DNA of 64,000 nucleotides. Origin: Prado023 sp963818445 (GTDB taxonomy: Bacteria > Actinomycetota > Actinomycetes > S36-B12 > CAIYMF01). Within the stretch, counting starts at the first letter, position 1. The number at the start of each line of letters is the position of its first letter. The stretch lies in NCBI GenBank assembly GCA_963818445.1, contig CAWFSG010000019.1, positions 277,975 to 341,974 of the forward strand. Direction: 5' to 3'. The translations under genes and the position numbers were made by a program. Shown in pieces: positions 54,099-63,202 of the stretch. Under the pieces are notes generated by a model, which was given only the letters and a program-made list of their open reading frames with translations, had not been told where the DNA came from and ran no database searches.

Positions 54099-55885
54099 GG
54101 CAGCGCCAGGATGCGCTCGGTGATCGTGGCCACGGCATCGTCGATGCCCACGTCGACCCGGTCCCCGCTGGCACGGTCCTTGACCTCGATCGCCCCCTCG
54201 GCCAGCTTCTTGCCCACGACGACGATCAGCGGCACGCCGATCAGCTCGGAGTCGTTGAACTTCACCCCGGGCGAGACGCCCTTGCGATCGTCGAGCAGGA
54301 CGCGGAACCCGCCCTGCTCCAGCTCCCCCGCGATCCGCTCAGCGGCCTCGAACACCGCCTCGTCCTTGCCCGTGGCCACGATGTGCACATCGAACGGTGA
54401 CACCTCGCGCGGCCAGATCAGCCCGCGGTCGTCGTGGTGCTGCTCGGCGATGGCCGCGACCGCACGCGACACACCGATCCCGTAGGACCCCATCGTCACG
54501 ACGACCTGCTTGCCGTTCTCGTCGAGGACCTTGAGGTCCAGCGCCTCGGCGTACTTGCGTCCGAGCTGGAAGATGTGGCCGATCTCGATGCCGCGGGCCT
54601 GCGTCAGCAGCCCCCCGCGCCCGGCGGCCGAGCAGTCCGGGCACGGGTCACCCTCGCGGACCTCGGCCACGTCGATCGTCCCGTCGCCTGAGAAGTCCCG
54701 GCCCGCGACGAGGTCGAACACGTGCCGCCCGGGCTGGTCGGCGCCCGTGATCCAGCGTGTGCCGGTGACCACGCGCGGGTCGAGCAGGTACCGGATGCCC
54801 GACGCGGACTCCTCGCCAAGGGCGCCCGGGCCGATGTAGCCCTTCACCAGCGCGGGGTTCGCGGCGAAGTCAGCCTCCTCGAAGGCCACCGGCTCACCGG
54901 GCAGCAGCAGCGCCTCGAGACGCTTCATGTCGACCTCGCGGTCACCGGGAAGCCCGATGACCAGCGGATGGGTCGTGCCGTCGGGCATGGCGACCTTGAC
55001 GACCACGTTCTTCAGGGTGTCCCCGGCCTCCCACGGACGGTCGCCACGGGCCAGCTCAGGACGGGCGTTGGCCAGGTCGACCAGCGTCTCGATCGTCGGC
55101 GTGTCCGGGGTGTCCTCGACGTGTGCGGGAGGCAGGCCCTCGAGGGCGACCTCCGCGGGCGGAACGCTGGCCACCGCCTCGACGTTGGCGGCGTACTCGC
55201 AGGTGGTGCACTGGACGTAGGTGTCCTCACCGACGGGGCACACGGCCAGGAACTCCTCGGACGCCGAGCCGCCCATCGCACCGGACATCGCCGAGACGAT
55301 CGTGTACTGCATCGACAGGCGATCGAACGTGGAGATGTAGGCGTCGCGGTGGCGCCCATAGGAGGCAACCAGGCCCTCGTCGGAGGTGTCGAACGAGTAG
55401 GAGTCCTTCATCACGAACTCACGGCCGCGCAGGATGCCTGCTCGCGGACGCGCCTCGTCGCGGTACTTCGTCTGGATCTGGTACAGGCTCAGCGGGAGGT
55501 CCTTGTACGAGGAGTACAGGTCCTTGACCGTGAGCGTGAACATCTCCTCGTGGGTGGGACCGAGCAGGTAGTCCGAGCCGCGGCGGTCCTGCAGGCGGAA
55601 CAGGTTGGGCCCGTACTCGGTCCACCGGTTCGTCCGCTCGTAGGGCTCACGCGGCAGGAGCGCGGGGAAGTGCACCTCCTGGAAACCCGCGGCGTCCATC
55701 TCCTCGCGCACGATGCGCTCGACGTTGCGCAGCACCCGGTAGCCCAGCGGCAACCAGCTGAAGACGCCCGGGGCGACTCGGCGGACATAGCCGGCGCGCA
55801 CCAGCAGGCGGTGCGACGGCACCTCGGCGTCCGCCGGGTCCTCGCGGAGGGTGCGCAGGAACAACGTGGACATACGGGTCAGCAC
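54095..55885 (-). CDS. proS: Prolyl-tRNA synthetase (bacterial type)
   Basis: Class II synthetase, 596 aa with the editing insertion of bacterial ProRS. Motif 1 is GYRVLRNVERIVREEMDAAG, motif 2 YRDEARPRAGILRGREFVMK and motif 3 GIGVSRAVAAIAEQH; the editing domain lies between ~225 and 400. The GTG at 55885 has GGAGGAG 7-13 bases upstream and gives the common VLTRMSTLFLRTLREDP start; ATG 55873 is the alternative. It is divergent from the GNAT gene. Confidence 0.96.
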   Translation of the reverse strand: MLTRMSTLFLRTLREDPADAEVPSHRLLVRAGYVRRVAPGVFSWLPLGYRVLRNVERIVREEMDAAGFQEVHFPALLPREPYERTNRWTEYGPNLFRLQDRRGSDYLLGPTHEEMFTLTVKDLYSSYKDLPLSLYQIQTKYRDEARPRAGILRGREFVMKDSYSFDTSDEGLVASYGRHRDAYISTFDRLSMQYTIVSAMSGAMGGSASEEFLAVCPVGEDTYVQCTTCEYAANVEAVASVPPAEVALEGLPPAHVEDTPDTPTIETLVDLANARPELARGDRPWEAGDTLKNVVVKVAMPDGTTHPLVIGLPGDREVDMKRLEALLLPGEPVAFEEADFAANPALVKGYIGPGALGEESASGIRYLLDPRVVTGTRWITGADQPGRHVFDLVAGRDFSGDGTIDVAEVREGDPCPDCSAAGRGGLLTQARGIEIGHIFQLGRKYAEALDLKVLDENGKQVVVTMGSYGIGVSRAVAAIAEQHHDDRGLIWPREVSPFDVHIVATGKDEAVFEAAERIAGELEQGGFRVLLDDRKGVSPGVKFNDSELIGVPLIVVVGKKLAEGAIEVKDRASGDRVDVGIDDAVATITERILALP

Positions 55886-55976
55886 GAGGGGTCTCCTCCA
55901 GATCCGAGGTGGCGGCCTCGCCCGAGGTGGTCGGGCGGGTCGGAGATTCGCGGCAAGGATATCCCGGCGTGGCAGG

Positions 55977-56819
55977 ATGGCGGCCGTGCCCGGCGAGCTG
56001 AAGGTGCTGACATCGCGCCACCTCCCGGAACTGCTCGCGCTCGTCGACCGCGACCCGATCGCCCACTGCTTCGTGGCCTCCCGGTTGGCCGACCCCATGG
56101 ACCCCTGGGCCCTCGGCGGGCTCGTCTGGGGGTGGTTCGAAGCCGGGCACCTGCGCTCGGCCATGTACACCGGAGCCAACCTGATCCCGATCGAGACCAC
56201 GCCCCTGGCCCGGGCCTCGTTCGCCGACAACGCCCGGCGTCTGGGCCGCCGCTGCTCGTCGCTGGTGGGACCCGCCGACGAGGTGCTCGACCTGTGGCGC
56301 CTGCTCGCGCCGGCCTGGGGGCCGGCCCGCGAGGTGCGCTCCACGCAGTACCTGATGGCCACGGCAGCCCCGGCCACACGCCCGGCACACCCGGGCCTTC
56401 GCACCCTGCGCATCGAGGAGCTCGACCTGCTGATGCCCGCCGCGGTCGCCATGTTCACCGAGGAGGTGGGGATGTCGCCGGTCGCCCACGGCGGCGGGCC
56501 TGCCTACCGCGCCCGGCTGGCCGAGATCGTGCGAACCGGGCGGGCCCTGGGCGTCGTCGAGGAGGGGCGCCTGATCTTCAAGGCCGAGGTCGGGTCGGCG
56601 ACCGCCCGGGCCTGCCAGATCCAGGGCGTCTGGGTCGACCCCGCACTGCGCGGGCGCGGGCTCGGCGTCGCGGGCATGGCCGCCGTCGTCGACCATGCCC
56701 GGGCCCACATCGCCCCGATCGTCTCGCTGTACGTCAACGACTACAACCACGTGGCCGTCGGGACGTACCTCCGGGTCGGCTTCCAGACGGTCGGCACCTT
56801 CGCAACGATCCTGTTCTGA
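55977..56819 (+). CDS. GNAT acetyltransferase with DUF4081 N-terminal domain
   Basis: 280-aa two-domain protein: an N-terminal DUF4081-like region (~1-135, LPELLALVDRDPIAHCFVAS) and a C-terminal GNAT fold with the acetyl-CoA motif VWVDPALRGRGLGVAGMAAV and NDYNHVAVGTYLRVGF. It corresponds to M. tuberculosis Rv2867c, which also lies near ispG. The acceptor is unknown. ATG 55977 is chosen; GTG 55986 is a near alternative. Confidence 0.88.
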   Translation: MAAVPGELKVLTSRHLPELLALVDRDPIAHCFVASRLADPMDPWALGGLVWGWFEAGHLRSAMYTGANLIPIETTPLARASFADNARRLGRRCSSLVGPADEVLDLWRLLAPAWGPAREVRSTQYLMATAAPATRPAHPGLRTLRIEELDLLMPAAVAMFTEEVGMSPVAHGGGPAYRARLAEIVRTGRALGVVEEGRLIFKAEVGSATARACQIQGVWVDPALRGRGLGVAGMAAVVDHARAHIAPIVSLYVNDYNHVAVGTYLRVGFQTVGTFATILF

Positions 56820-57087
56820 GCCAGGCGCCGCCCCACGTCAGGCCCGGGGCGCCCAGCTGCTCGACCCGAGACCCCGCCTCGGCACGAGGCCGCACGACCC
56901 GAGACCTCGCTCACTCGGCCCGAGGCAGCGTCGACCCGCGCGTTCCCGGCCACCTTCCCGTCGGCCTGCGCGTTCCCGGCCGCATGTGGCGCGCAGGGCG
57001 CAGGGGATGCTCGAAGTGGCCGGGTACGCGCAGTCTGCGCGGTGAACGCTCCCAGCCCGATGCCTCCGCGTGGGGGATGATGGGCCC

Positions 57088-57189
57088 ATGGACTGGATCC
57101 GCCGGAACATGACCACCATCGGAATCGTGGTGGTCCTGGCCATGCTCCTGCCGTTCCTCCTGGTGCTCTTCGGAGTCGTCGTGTTCTGA
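57088..57189 (+). CDS. 33-aa membrane peptide
   Basis: Short open frame: a positively charged start (MDWIRRNMTT) followed by a 20-residue hydrophobic span (IGIVVVLAMLLPFLLVLFGV) up to the stop. Composition is that of a single-pass membrane peptide. A purine-rich GGGGGATGATGGG precedes the ATG. It lies alone between the GNAT and GTPase genes. Function is unknown. Confidence 0.45.
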   Translation: MDWIRRNMTTIGIVVVLAMLLPFLLVLFGVVVF

Positions 57190-57229
57190 CGAACCGATCC
57201 CGAGCTGGCTCTCCAGGGCTCCGGCACGG

Positions 57230-58496
57230 TCACCCGCGCTGCTTCCTCGCGCCGAACCCGCGGCTGCGCATGATCGACGAGACCTCCTGGTTGAAGACCC
57301 GCTGGATCGTCTCGGAGTCCAGGGTCCCGGAGACCGTCTCGTACTTGCCCTCGGCCATCCCGATGCAGACGCGGTGCCACGCGGTCCCGACCGCGTAGGT
57401 CATCGTGCCTGCGACTCCACCAGTGATGGCGCCACCGGCGATCGTCCCCACGCCGGGAACGAGCTTGAGCAGGCCGGTTGCCGCCGCCCTGCCCGCCTGG
57501 GTGGTCACGGTCGTGGCGGCCAGGCTGGCGACGGTGGCGCGCTGCATGGGGATGTCGTAGATGGTGGCGATCTTGGCCATCATCCCGATCTGGATCGGTA
57601 CCAGCACGGCCGCGTCGGCGAACGGGATGGGCGTGAACCCAGCTCCGGTCGCCGCGGCCGTCGCGGCGTTCACCGCCTTCTCGGCAGCCTTAGCCTTTCG
57701 CGCGGGGTCAATCTTCTGCGCGGCGGTAAGGGCCTCGGTGGCCTCATCCGGAGCGCAGCGAAAGGTGGCATCGAGCAGGTCCAGCAGTCCGTGCTGCTCC
57801 ACCCCGGTGAACGGGTCGGCCAGCGCATTGACCATCACCGCACGGCCGCCGTGGATCGGCAGGCCCATGCCCTCGATCTGGCTGCCGAGCTCGATGGCGT
57901 CGGGGGCGAGGAAGAGCTGCCCGTGGGCGTCACGCCGGCCGGGGACCTGGGTCATGACCAGGATCACCGGCAGTCCCACGGCCGCCAGCTCGCGGATGAA
58001 CGCGGCCTCCGTCTCCTCGAATCGCCTGTCGGTGGCCCGCACGCAGTACCACGCCAGGTGGACCTGCTCGGCGAAGGGCATCGCGCGGCTGTTGTCGATG
58101 AAGCGCGTGAGCTCGTCGATGATCCGGGTGGTGTCCCGCCCGACCTCGAGGCCCTGCGTGTCGTAGATGCCCAGCTTGCCGGTGCGATGGACGTACAGGT
58201 GGCTGCCGAGTGTCACGGGTCGCCCGATGCCCGTGGCGGCGACTGACTCGCCGAAGATGGCGTTGACCAGCGTGGACTTGCCGACACCGGTCTTGCCGAA
58301 GACAGCGAGGTTGAACCGACCGATCTTGACCTCGGCGTCGGCGAAGGCGGCTTCGAACGCCTCCTGCGACCATTCGGGGACCTGAGCGGGCTGGGCGGGT
58401 GCCGGGGTGGCCGGAGCGGTGGGTCCCGCAGCCGGGAGCCGGGCCCGAGGCTCCCGCCGGGGTCGAAGGGACCGGCCCCGTCGGTTGCGTGGACAC
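57230..58496 (-). CDS. P-loop GTPase with membrane-associated C-terminus (one frame change)
   Basis: GTPase of the Era/YfjP-like group. The P-loop is FGKTGVGKSTLVNAIFG, the G3-like motif YDTQGLEVGRD, and G4 may be VMTQVPGRRD. The C-terminal half has Ala/Gly-rich hydrophobic hairpins (GVGTIAGGAITGGVAGTM) typical of DUF697-like membrane association. The Pro/Ala-rich N-terminus starting at GTG 58496 is in another frame; removing one base near 58431-58440 gives 421 aa. It begins 4 bp after ispG on the same strand. Confidence 0.82.
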
Positions 58497-58500
58497 CGGG

Positions 58501-59655
58501 TCAGCTCACCGACACCGACGGGCTGCCCTCGGTGTCCATCTCCTCGGCCAGGCGCATGGCCTCCTCGATCAGGGTCTCGACGATCAGGGCCTCAGGCACG
58601 GTCTTGATGACCTGGCCCTTGACGAAGATCTGGCCCTTGCCGTTGCCGCTGGCGACGCCCAGGTCGGCCTCGCGCGCCTCCCCGGGGCCGTTCACGACAC
58701 AGCCCATGACGGCCACGCGCAGCGGCACCTCGAGGCCCTCAAGGCCGGCGGTGACCTGTTCGGCGAGGGTGTAGACGTCCACCTGGGCCCGCCCGCACGA
58801 GGGGCAGGACACGATCTCCAGGCCACGCTGGCGCAGGTTGAGGCTCTCGAGGATCTGCATCCCGACCTTGACCTCCTCCACCGGAGGCGCGGACAGCGAG
58901 ACCCGGATGGTGTCGCCGATGCCCTTGCTCAGCAGCGCCCCGAAGGCCACGGCGGACTTGATGGTGCCCTGGAACATGGGACCGGCCTCGGTGACGCCGA
59001 GGTGCAGCGGGTAGTCGCACTGCTCGGAGAGCAGCTCGTAGGCCCGCACCATCACGACCGGGTCGTGGTGCTTGACCGAGATCTTGATGTCGCGGAAGCC
59101 GTGCTCCTCGAACAGGCTCGCCTCCCACAGCGCGGACTCGACCAGCGCCTCGGGCGTGGCCCTGCCGTACTTCTTCAGCAGGCGCGGGTCCAGGGAGCCG
59201 GCATTCACACCGATGCGGATCGGGGTGCCGTGGTCGCGGGCGGCCGCGGCGATCTCCTTCACCTTGTCGTCGAACTGCTTGATGTTGCCCGGGTTGACCC
59301 GGACCCCAGCACAGCCCGCCTCGATCGCGGCGAACACGTACTTGGGCTGGAAGTGGATGTCGGCGATCACCGGGATCCCGGACTTGCGGGCGATGTCCGG
59401 CAGGGCGTCGGCGTCGTCCTGGCTGGGAACGGCAACGCGGACGACCTGGCAGCCCGAGGCGGTCAGCTCGGCGATCTGCTGCAGGGTCGAGTTCACGTCG
59501 GCGGTCAGGGTGGTGGCCATCGACTGCACGCTGATGGGGGCATCGCCGCCGACCGCGACCGGGTGGGTCGGGTGCTTCAGCAGGATCTGGCGGGTCGTCC
59601 GCCGGGGCGCGAGGACGGGCGGCGGAAGCGGGGGCATGCCCAAGTCGATGCTCAT
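58501..59655 (-). CDS. ispG: 4-hydroxy-3-methylbut-2-enyl diphosphate synthase
   Basis: [4Fe-4S] enzyme of the MEP isoprenoid pathway, 384 aa. TIM-barrel part: ISVQSMATTLTADVNSTLQQ and GIPVIADIHFQPKYVFAAIE. The cluster-binding cysteines are in IVSCPSCGRAQVDV and GCVVNGPGEA. It follows the TauE gene by 3 bp and is two genes downstream of rseP, the usual dxr-rseP-ispG arrangement of actinobacteria with one insertion. Confidence 0.97.
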   Translation of the reverse strand: MSIDLGMPPLPPPVLAPRRTTRQILLKHPTHPVAVGGDAPISVQSMATTLTADVNSTLQQIAELTASGCQVVRVAVPSQDDADALPDIARKSGIPVIADIHFQPKYVFAAIEAGCAGVRVNPGNIKQFDDKVKEIAAAARDHGTPIRIGVNAGSLDPRLLKKYGRATPEALVESALWEASLFEEHGFRDIKISVKHHDPVVMVRAYELLSEQCDYPLHLGVTEAGPMFQGTIKSAVAFGALLSKGIGDTIRVSLSAPPVEEVKVGMQILESLNLRQRGLEIVSCPSCGRAQVDVYTLAEQVTAGLEGLEVPLRVAVMGCVVNGPGEAREADLGVASGNGKGQIFVKGQVIKTVPEALIVETLIEEAMRLAEEMDTEGSPSVSVS

Positions 59656-59658
59656 GGG

Positions 59659-60477
59659 TCAAGTATCCCGCCCCGCGGCGGATGACGCCCGACTCCGGGA
59701 GCGGCGGCTGCGCAGGATCATCTGGACGCCGCTCCACGCGAGCAGCCCGGCGAACAGGACGAGCGCGACCCGGCCGGGCAGCAACTGGCCCAGGGCCGCC
59801 CCCACCAGACCGGCCGGAACGCCGACCAGGCCTGCGAGCAGTGCGATCCGGACGTCGACCAGCCCGTTCCGCCAGTTGGTCACGGTGGCGGTCAGGGCCG
59901 TCAGGATGATGACCAGGAGGCTGGTCCCGCGTGCGATGTCGGCGTCATCGCCGGTCAGGATGACCAGGCCCGGGACCATGATGATCCCGCCACCGACCCC
60001 GAGCAGGCCGGCGAGGGCACCCGCTGCGACTCCCAGGAGCACCAACAGGGCGCTCTCCCACAGGGCGCCGAGACCGGACGTGGCGCTGGCGCCATCCCCG
60101 ATCGCCAACCGCGCGGCGGTCGCGAGGCTGAGGATGCCGAACCACAGCTGCAGGGTCGCGATCGGGGTCCGGGGAAGCAGCCGGGCGCCGAGCTGGCCAC
60201 CGATCACCCCACCGACCGCAAGCAGCAGCCCTGCTGCGAGGTCGACGTTGCCGTTGAGCGCGTACCCCGCCGCCGAGGCGCTCGCGATCGGCACGATCGC
60301 CAGCAGGCTCGTGGCACTGGCACGTCGCTGGTCCAGGGCGAACCACGCCACCAGCAGCGGGACCATGATGATCCCGCCGCCGACCCCGAAGAGCCCGGAG
60401 AGGATCCCGGCCGCGAGGCCGATCGCGGCGGCCCGCAGCCACCACGGGGTCCGGTGGGGTGCCCCTGCGTCCGACAT
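59659..60477 (-). CDS. TauE/SafE family sulfite/sulfonate-type exporter
   Basis: 272-aa membrane protein of the TauE/SafE (DUF81) family with about eight helices in two repeats. The repeated motif FGVGGGIIMVPLL and LGVGGGIIMVPGL marks each half. Substrates are anions such as sulfite or sulfoacetate, unknown here. It lies between rseP (8 bp) and ispG (3 bp), so it is part of that transcript although not usually found there. Confidence 0.9.
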   Translation of the reverse strand: MSDAGAPHRTPWWLRAAAIGLAAGILSGLFGVGGGIIMVPLLVAWFALDQRRASATSLLAIVPIASASAAGYALNGNVDLAAGLLLAVGGVIGGQLGARLLPRTPIATLQLWFGILSLATAARLAIGDGASATSGLGALWESALLVLLGVAAGALAGLLGVGGGIIMVPGLVILTGDDADIARGTSLLVIILTALTATVTNWRNGLVDVRIALLAGLVGVPAGLVGAALGQLLPGRVALVLFAGLLAWSGVQMILRSRRSRSRASSAAGRDT

Positions 60478-60485
60478 CGGCCGGG

Positions 60486-61848
60486 TCAGCCGTAGATGGA
60501 GATCGGGTTGATGACGTCGGCGAGGATCACCACGGAGGACACGGCGATCAGCGCGATCCCGACCCCGTAGGAGACGGGCAGGAGCCGGGAGACGTCCACC
60601 GGACCGGGGTCGGGACGGCCGCGCCAGCGCGCAAGCGTCCGCCGGCCGCCCTCGTAGGTGGCCCCTGCCACGTGCCCACCGTCGAGTGGGAGCACCGGCA
60701 GGAGGTTGAACAGGAACAGGAACAGGTTCAGGCTGGCCATGAGGCTGATCAGGATCGCGAACTTGGCCTTGACGGGCTCCTCGGCGGCCACGACCTCGCC
60801 GGAGATCCGCCCGACGCCCACCACGCTGACCGGGCTGTTCGGGTCGCGCTCCTCGCCCGCGATCATGTCCTGGGCAAGCTCGTAGACACGAACGGGCAGC
60901 GTGAGCAGCGCCTGCCCACTGCGCACGGCAACGTCCCACATCGTGGCCGGAACGGCGCTCACGGGCTGGGAGACGTACTGCGTCTGCGGGGTGACGCCGA
61001 TGTAGCCGGTGGCGACGATCTCCTCGCCGACCACGCCCTGGTCGTCAACGACCGGGCGGTAGGCCGTGGCCATCGGGACCTCGACCTCACGCGGCCCCGT
61101 CGCGGTCTCCAGGCCCAGGACGACGGTCTGCGCCGGGACTGGTGCGCGTCACGGCGGTGAGCTCGGTCCAGACCGATACGGGCTGGCCGTTGATGGAGGT
61201 GATCCGGTCACCGGCCACGATCCCGGCCACGACGGCGGGCGAGACCTCGTCCTCGGGACCGCACTCGGGTGCGTCTCGGACGGTGGTCGGGTCGGCGAGA
61301 GCAGCGGCGGCTGCCTGCTGCGTGGCCATGTAGGACGGCACGCACGTGCCCACCTCGGCCACCGTGGTGGTGGGGGTGGGGATGCCGATCCCGACCAGGA
61401 GCAGGAAGAAGAACAGGATCGCCAGGATCAGGTTCATGGTCGGCCCGCCCATCATGACCACGACCTTCTTCGGCGCGCTCAGGCGATAGAACAGACGGTT
61501 CTCGTCGCCGGGCTGGACCTCCTCCCAGGCCGCGGCCCGGGCCTCCTCGGCGAGCATCTGGAACCGGCCTGTGGTCCCGCGCCCGGCAGTCCCGTCAGGG
61601 GCTCCCTTCGGCGGCGGGAACATGCCGATCATCCGGATGTAGCCGCCGAGCGGGATCCACTTCACGCCGTACTCGGTCTCCTTGCCGCGCCTGGACCACG
61701 CGGTCGGGCCGAAGCCGACCATGTACTGCGGGACCCGCACCCCGAACTTCTTGGCCGGCACCATGTGCCCGACCTCGTGCAGCCCGATCGACAGCCCGAT
61801 GCCCAGTGCTGCCAGGAGCACCCCCAGCACGAACAACATGGAATCCAT
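60486..61848 (-). CDS. rseP: RseP/Rip1 site-2 protease (one frame change)
   Basis: Intramembrane metalloprotease that cleaves anti-sigma factors. The zinc motif HEVGH is at residues 24-28, a PDZ-like region contains GDRITSINGQPVSVW, and the second metal site is NLLPVLPLDGGHVAG in the C-terminal part. The frame changes after TELTAVTRTSPG; removing one base near 61129-61138 continues with TVVLGLETATGPREVEV and gives 453 aa. Its ATG overlaps the dxr stop by one base. The gene order dxr-rip1-gcpE matches M. tuberculosis. Confidence 0.92.
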
Positions 61849-63032
61849 CAGTGCACCCCCGTCGCGATCCGCAACTGGGCCTCGGTCCGGGCCCAGCCGT
61901 CTGCGGCGCTGACGGCCGCCAGCGTGAAGTCGTCCCCGACCACCGGGGTGTGCGCGGCCAGGACGGCCTCGATCGTGTCGACGATCCCGGTGAAGCCCAG
62001 GTCGCCTGCGCGGAAGGCGTCGACGGCCACCTCGTTCGCGGCGTTGAACACGGCCGGCGCCGTCCCACCCGTTGCCCCGGCAGCACGCGCCAGGCGGACC
62101 GCGGGGAACGCGTCATCGTCCAGGGGGTCGAAGGTCCAGGCGTGCGATTGCGTCCAGTCGCATGCGGGCGACGCGTCCGGTACCCGCTCCGGCCACGTGA
62201 GCCCGAGGGCGATCGGCAGCCGCATGTCCGGCGGGCTGGCCTGGGCCAGCGTGGACCCGTCGACGAACTCCACCATCGAGTGGACGACCGACTGCGGGTG
62301 CACCATCACGGTGATCCGGTCCATCGGGATGTCGAACAGCAGATGGGCCTCGATCACCTCGAGGCCCTTGTTCACCAGGGTGGCGGAGTTGATCGTGATG
62401 ACCGGGCCCATCGCCCATGTCGGGTGGGCCATCGCCTGCGCGGGAGTGACGTCGGCCAGCTCCGCGCGCGTACGACCGCGGAAGGGTCCCCCGCTGGCCG
62501 TGAGCACCAGCCGCCGGACCTCATCGGCTCTCCCTGCGACGAGGCACTGCGCCAGGGCGGAGTGCTCGGAGTCGACCGGCACGATCTGGCCCGGGGCGGC
62601 CGCAGCCGTGACCAGCGGGCCGCCGATGATCAGGGACTCCTTGTTGGCCAGGGCCAGGCGGTGCCCGGCGCGCAGCGCGGCGAGGGTCGGTTCGAGTCCG
62701 ACCGCGCCGGTCATCCCGTTCAGGACGACGTCGCAGGCGCGACCGGCCAGCTCGGTCGCCGCGTCCGGGCCGGCCAGGACCTCGGGGCGGGCGCCCTCGG
62801 GAATCGCCGCCGCCAGCGCCGCCTCCAACGCCGGCACGGCACCGGGATCGGCGATCGCCACGACCGGCACGTCGAACGCCGCGACCTGCTCGGCCATCAG
62901 GGCCACGTTCCCGCCACCCGCGGCCAGCCCGACCACGCGGAACCGACCCGGGTTGCGCACGATGACGTCGAGGGCCTGGGTGCCGATCGAGCCCGTGCTG
63001 CCCAGGAGGATGACGTCCCTGCGCGCGGTCAT
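61848..63032 (-). CDS. dxr: 1-deoxy-D-xylulose 5-phosphate reductoisomerase
   Basis: Second enzyme of the MEP pathway, 394 aa. The NADPH site is VILLGSTGSIGTQALDVI, followed by ALANKESLIIGG, the substrate loop VLTASGGPFRGR and the metal-binding VPVDSEHSAL. ATG 63032 is chosen, with GCGAC... weak upstream signals; a longer frame adds 13 non-conserved residues. It is the first gene of the dxr-rseP-tauE-ispG unit and is divergent from the right-edge gene. Confidence 0.96.
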   Translation of the reverse strand: MTARRDVILLGSTGSIGTQALDVIVRNPGRFRVVGLAAGGGNVALMAEQVAAFDVPVVAIADPGAVPALEAALAAAIPEGARPEVLAGPDAATELAGRACDVVLNGMTGAVGLEPTLAALRAGHRLALANKESLIIGGPLVTAAAAPGQIVPVDSEHSALAQCLVAGRADEVRRLVLTASGGPFRGRTRAELADVTPAQAMAHPTWAMGPVITINSATLVNKGLEVIEAHLLFDIPMDRITVMVHPQSVVHSMVEFVDGSTLAQASPPDMRLPIALGLTWPERVPDASPACDWTQSHAWTFDPLDDDAFPAVRLARAAGATGGTAPAVFNAANEVAVDAFRAGDLGFTGIVDTIEAVLAAHTPVVGDDFTLAAVSAADGWARTEAQLRIATGVH

Positions 63033-63202
63033 GGCGCCATTGTCGCCGATCACAGCGCCATGGGCACCCACGTCATGTCAGGACCATGTACGCCAGCCCT
63101 GCGGCACCCGCCCCTTCGGCCCCCACCGGCGAGTGGTCGCCGTTTCGCATTCCGGTGCGGATGCGAGTGGCGACCTGAAGTCCTCGTGCAGGAGAATCGG
63201 GT

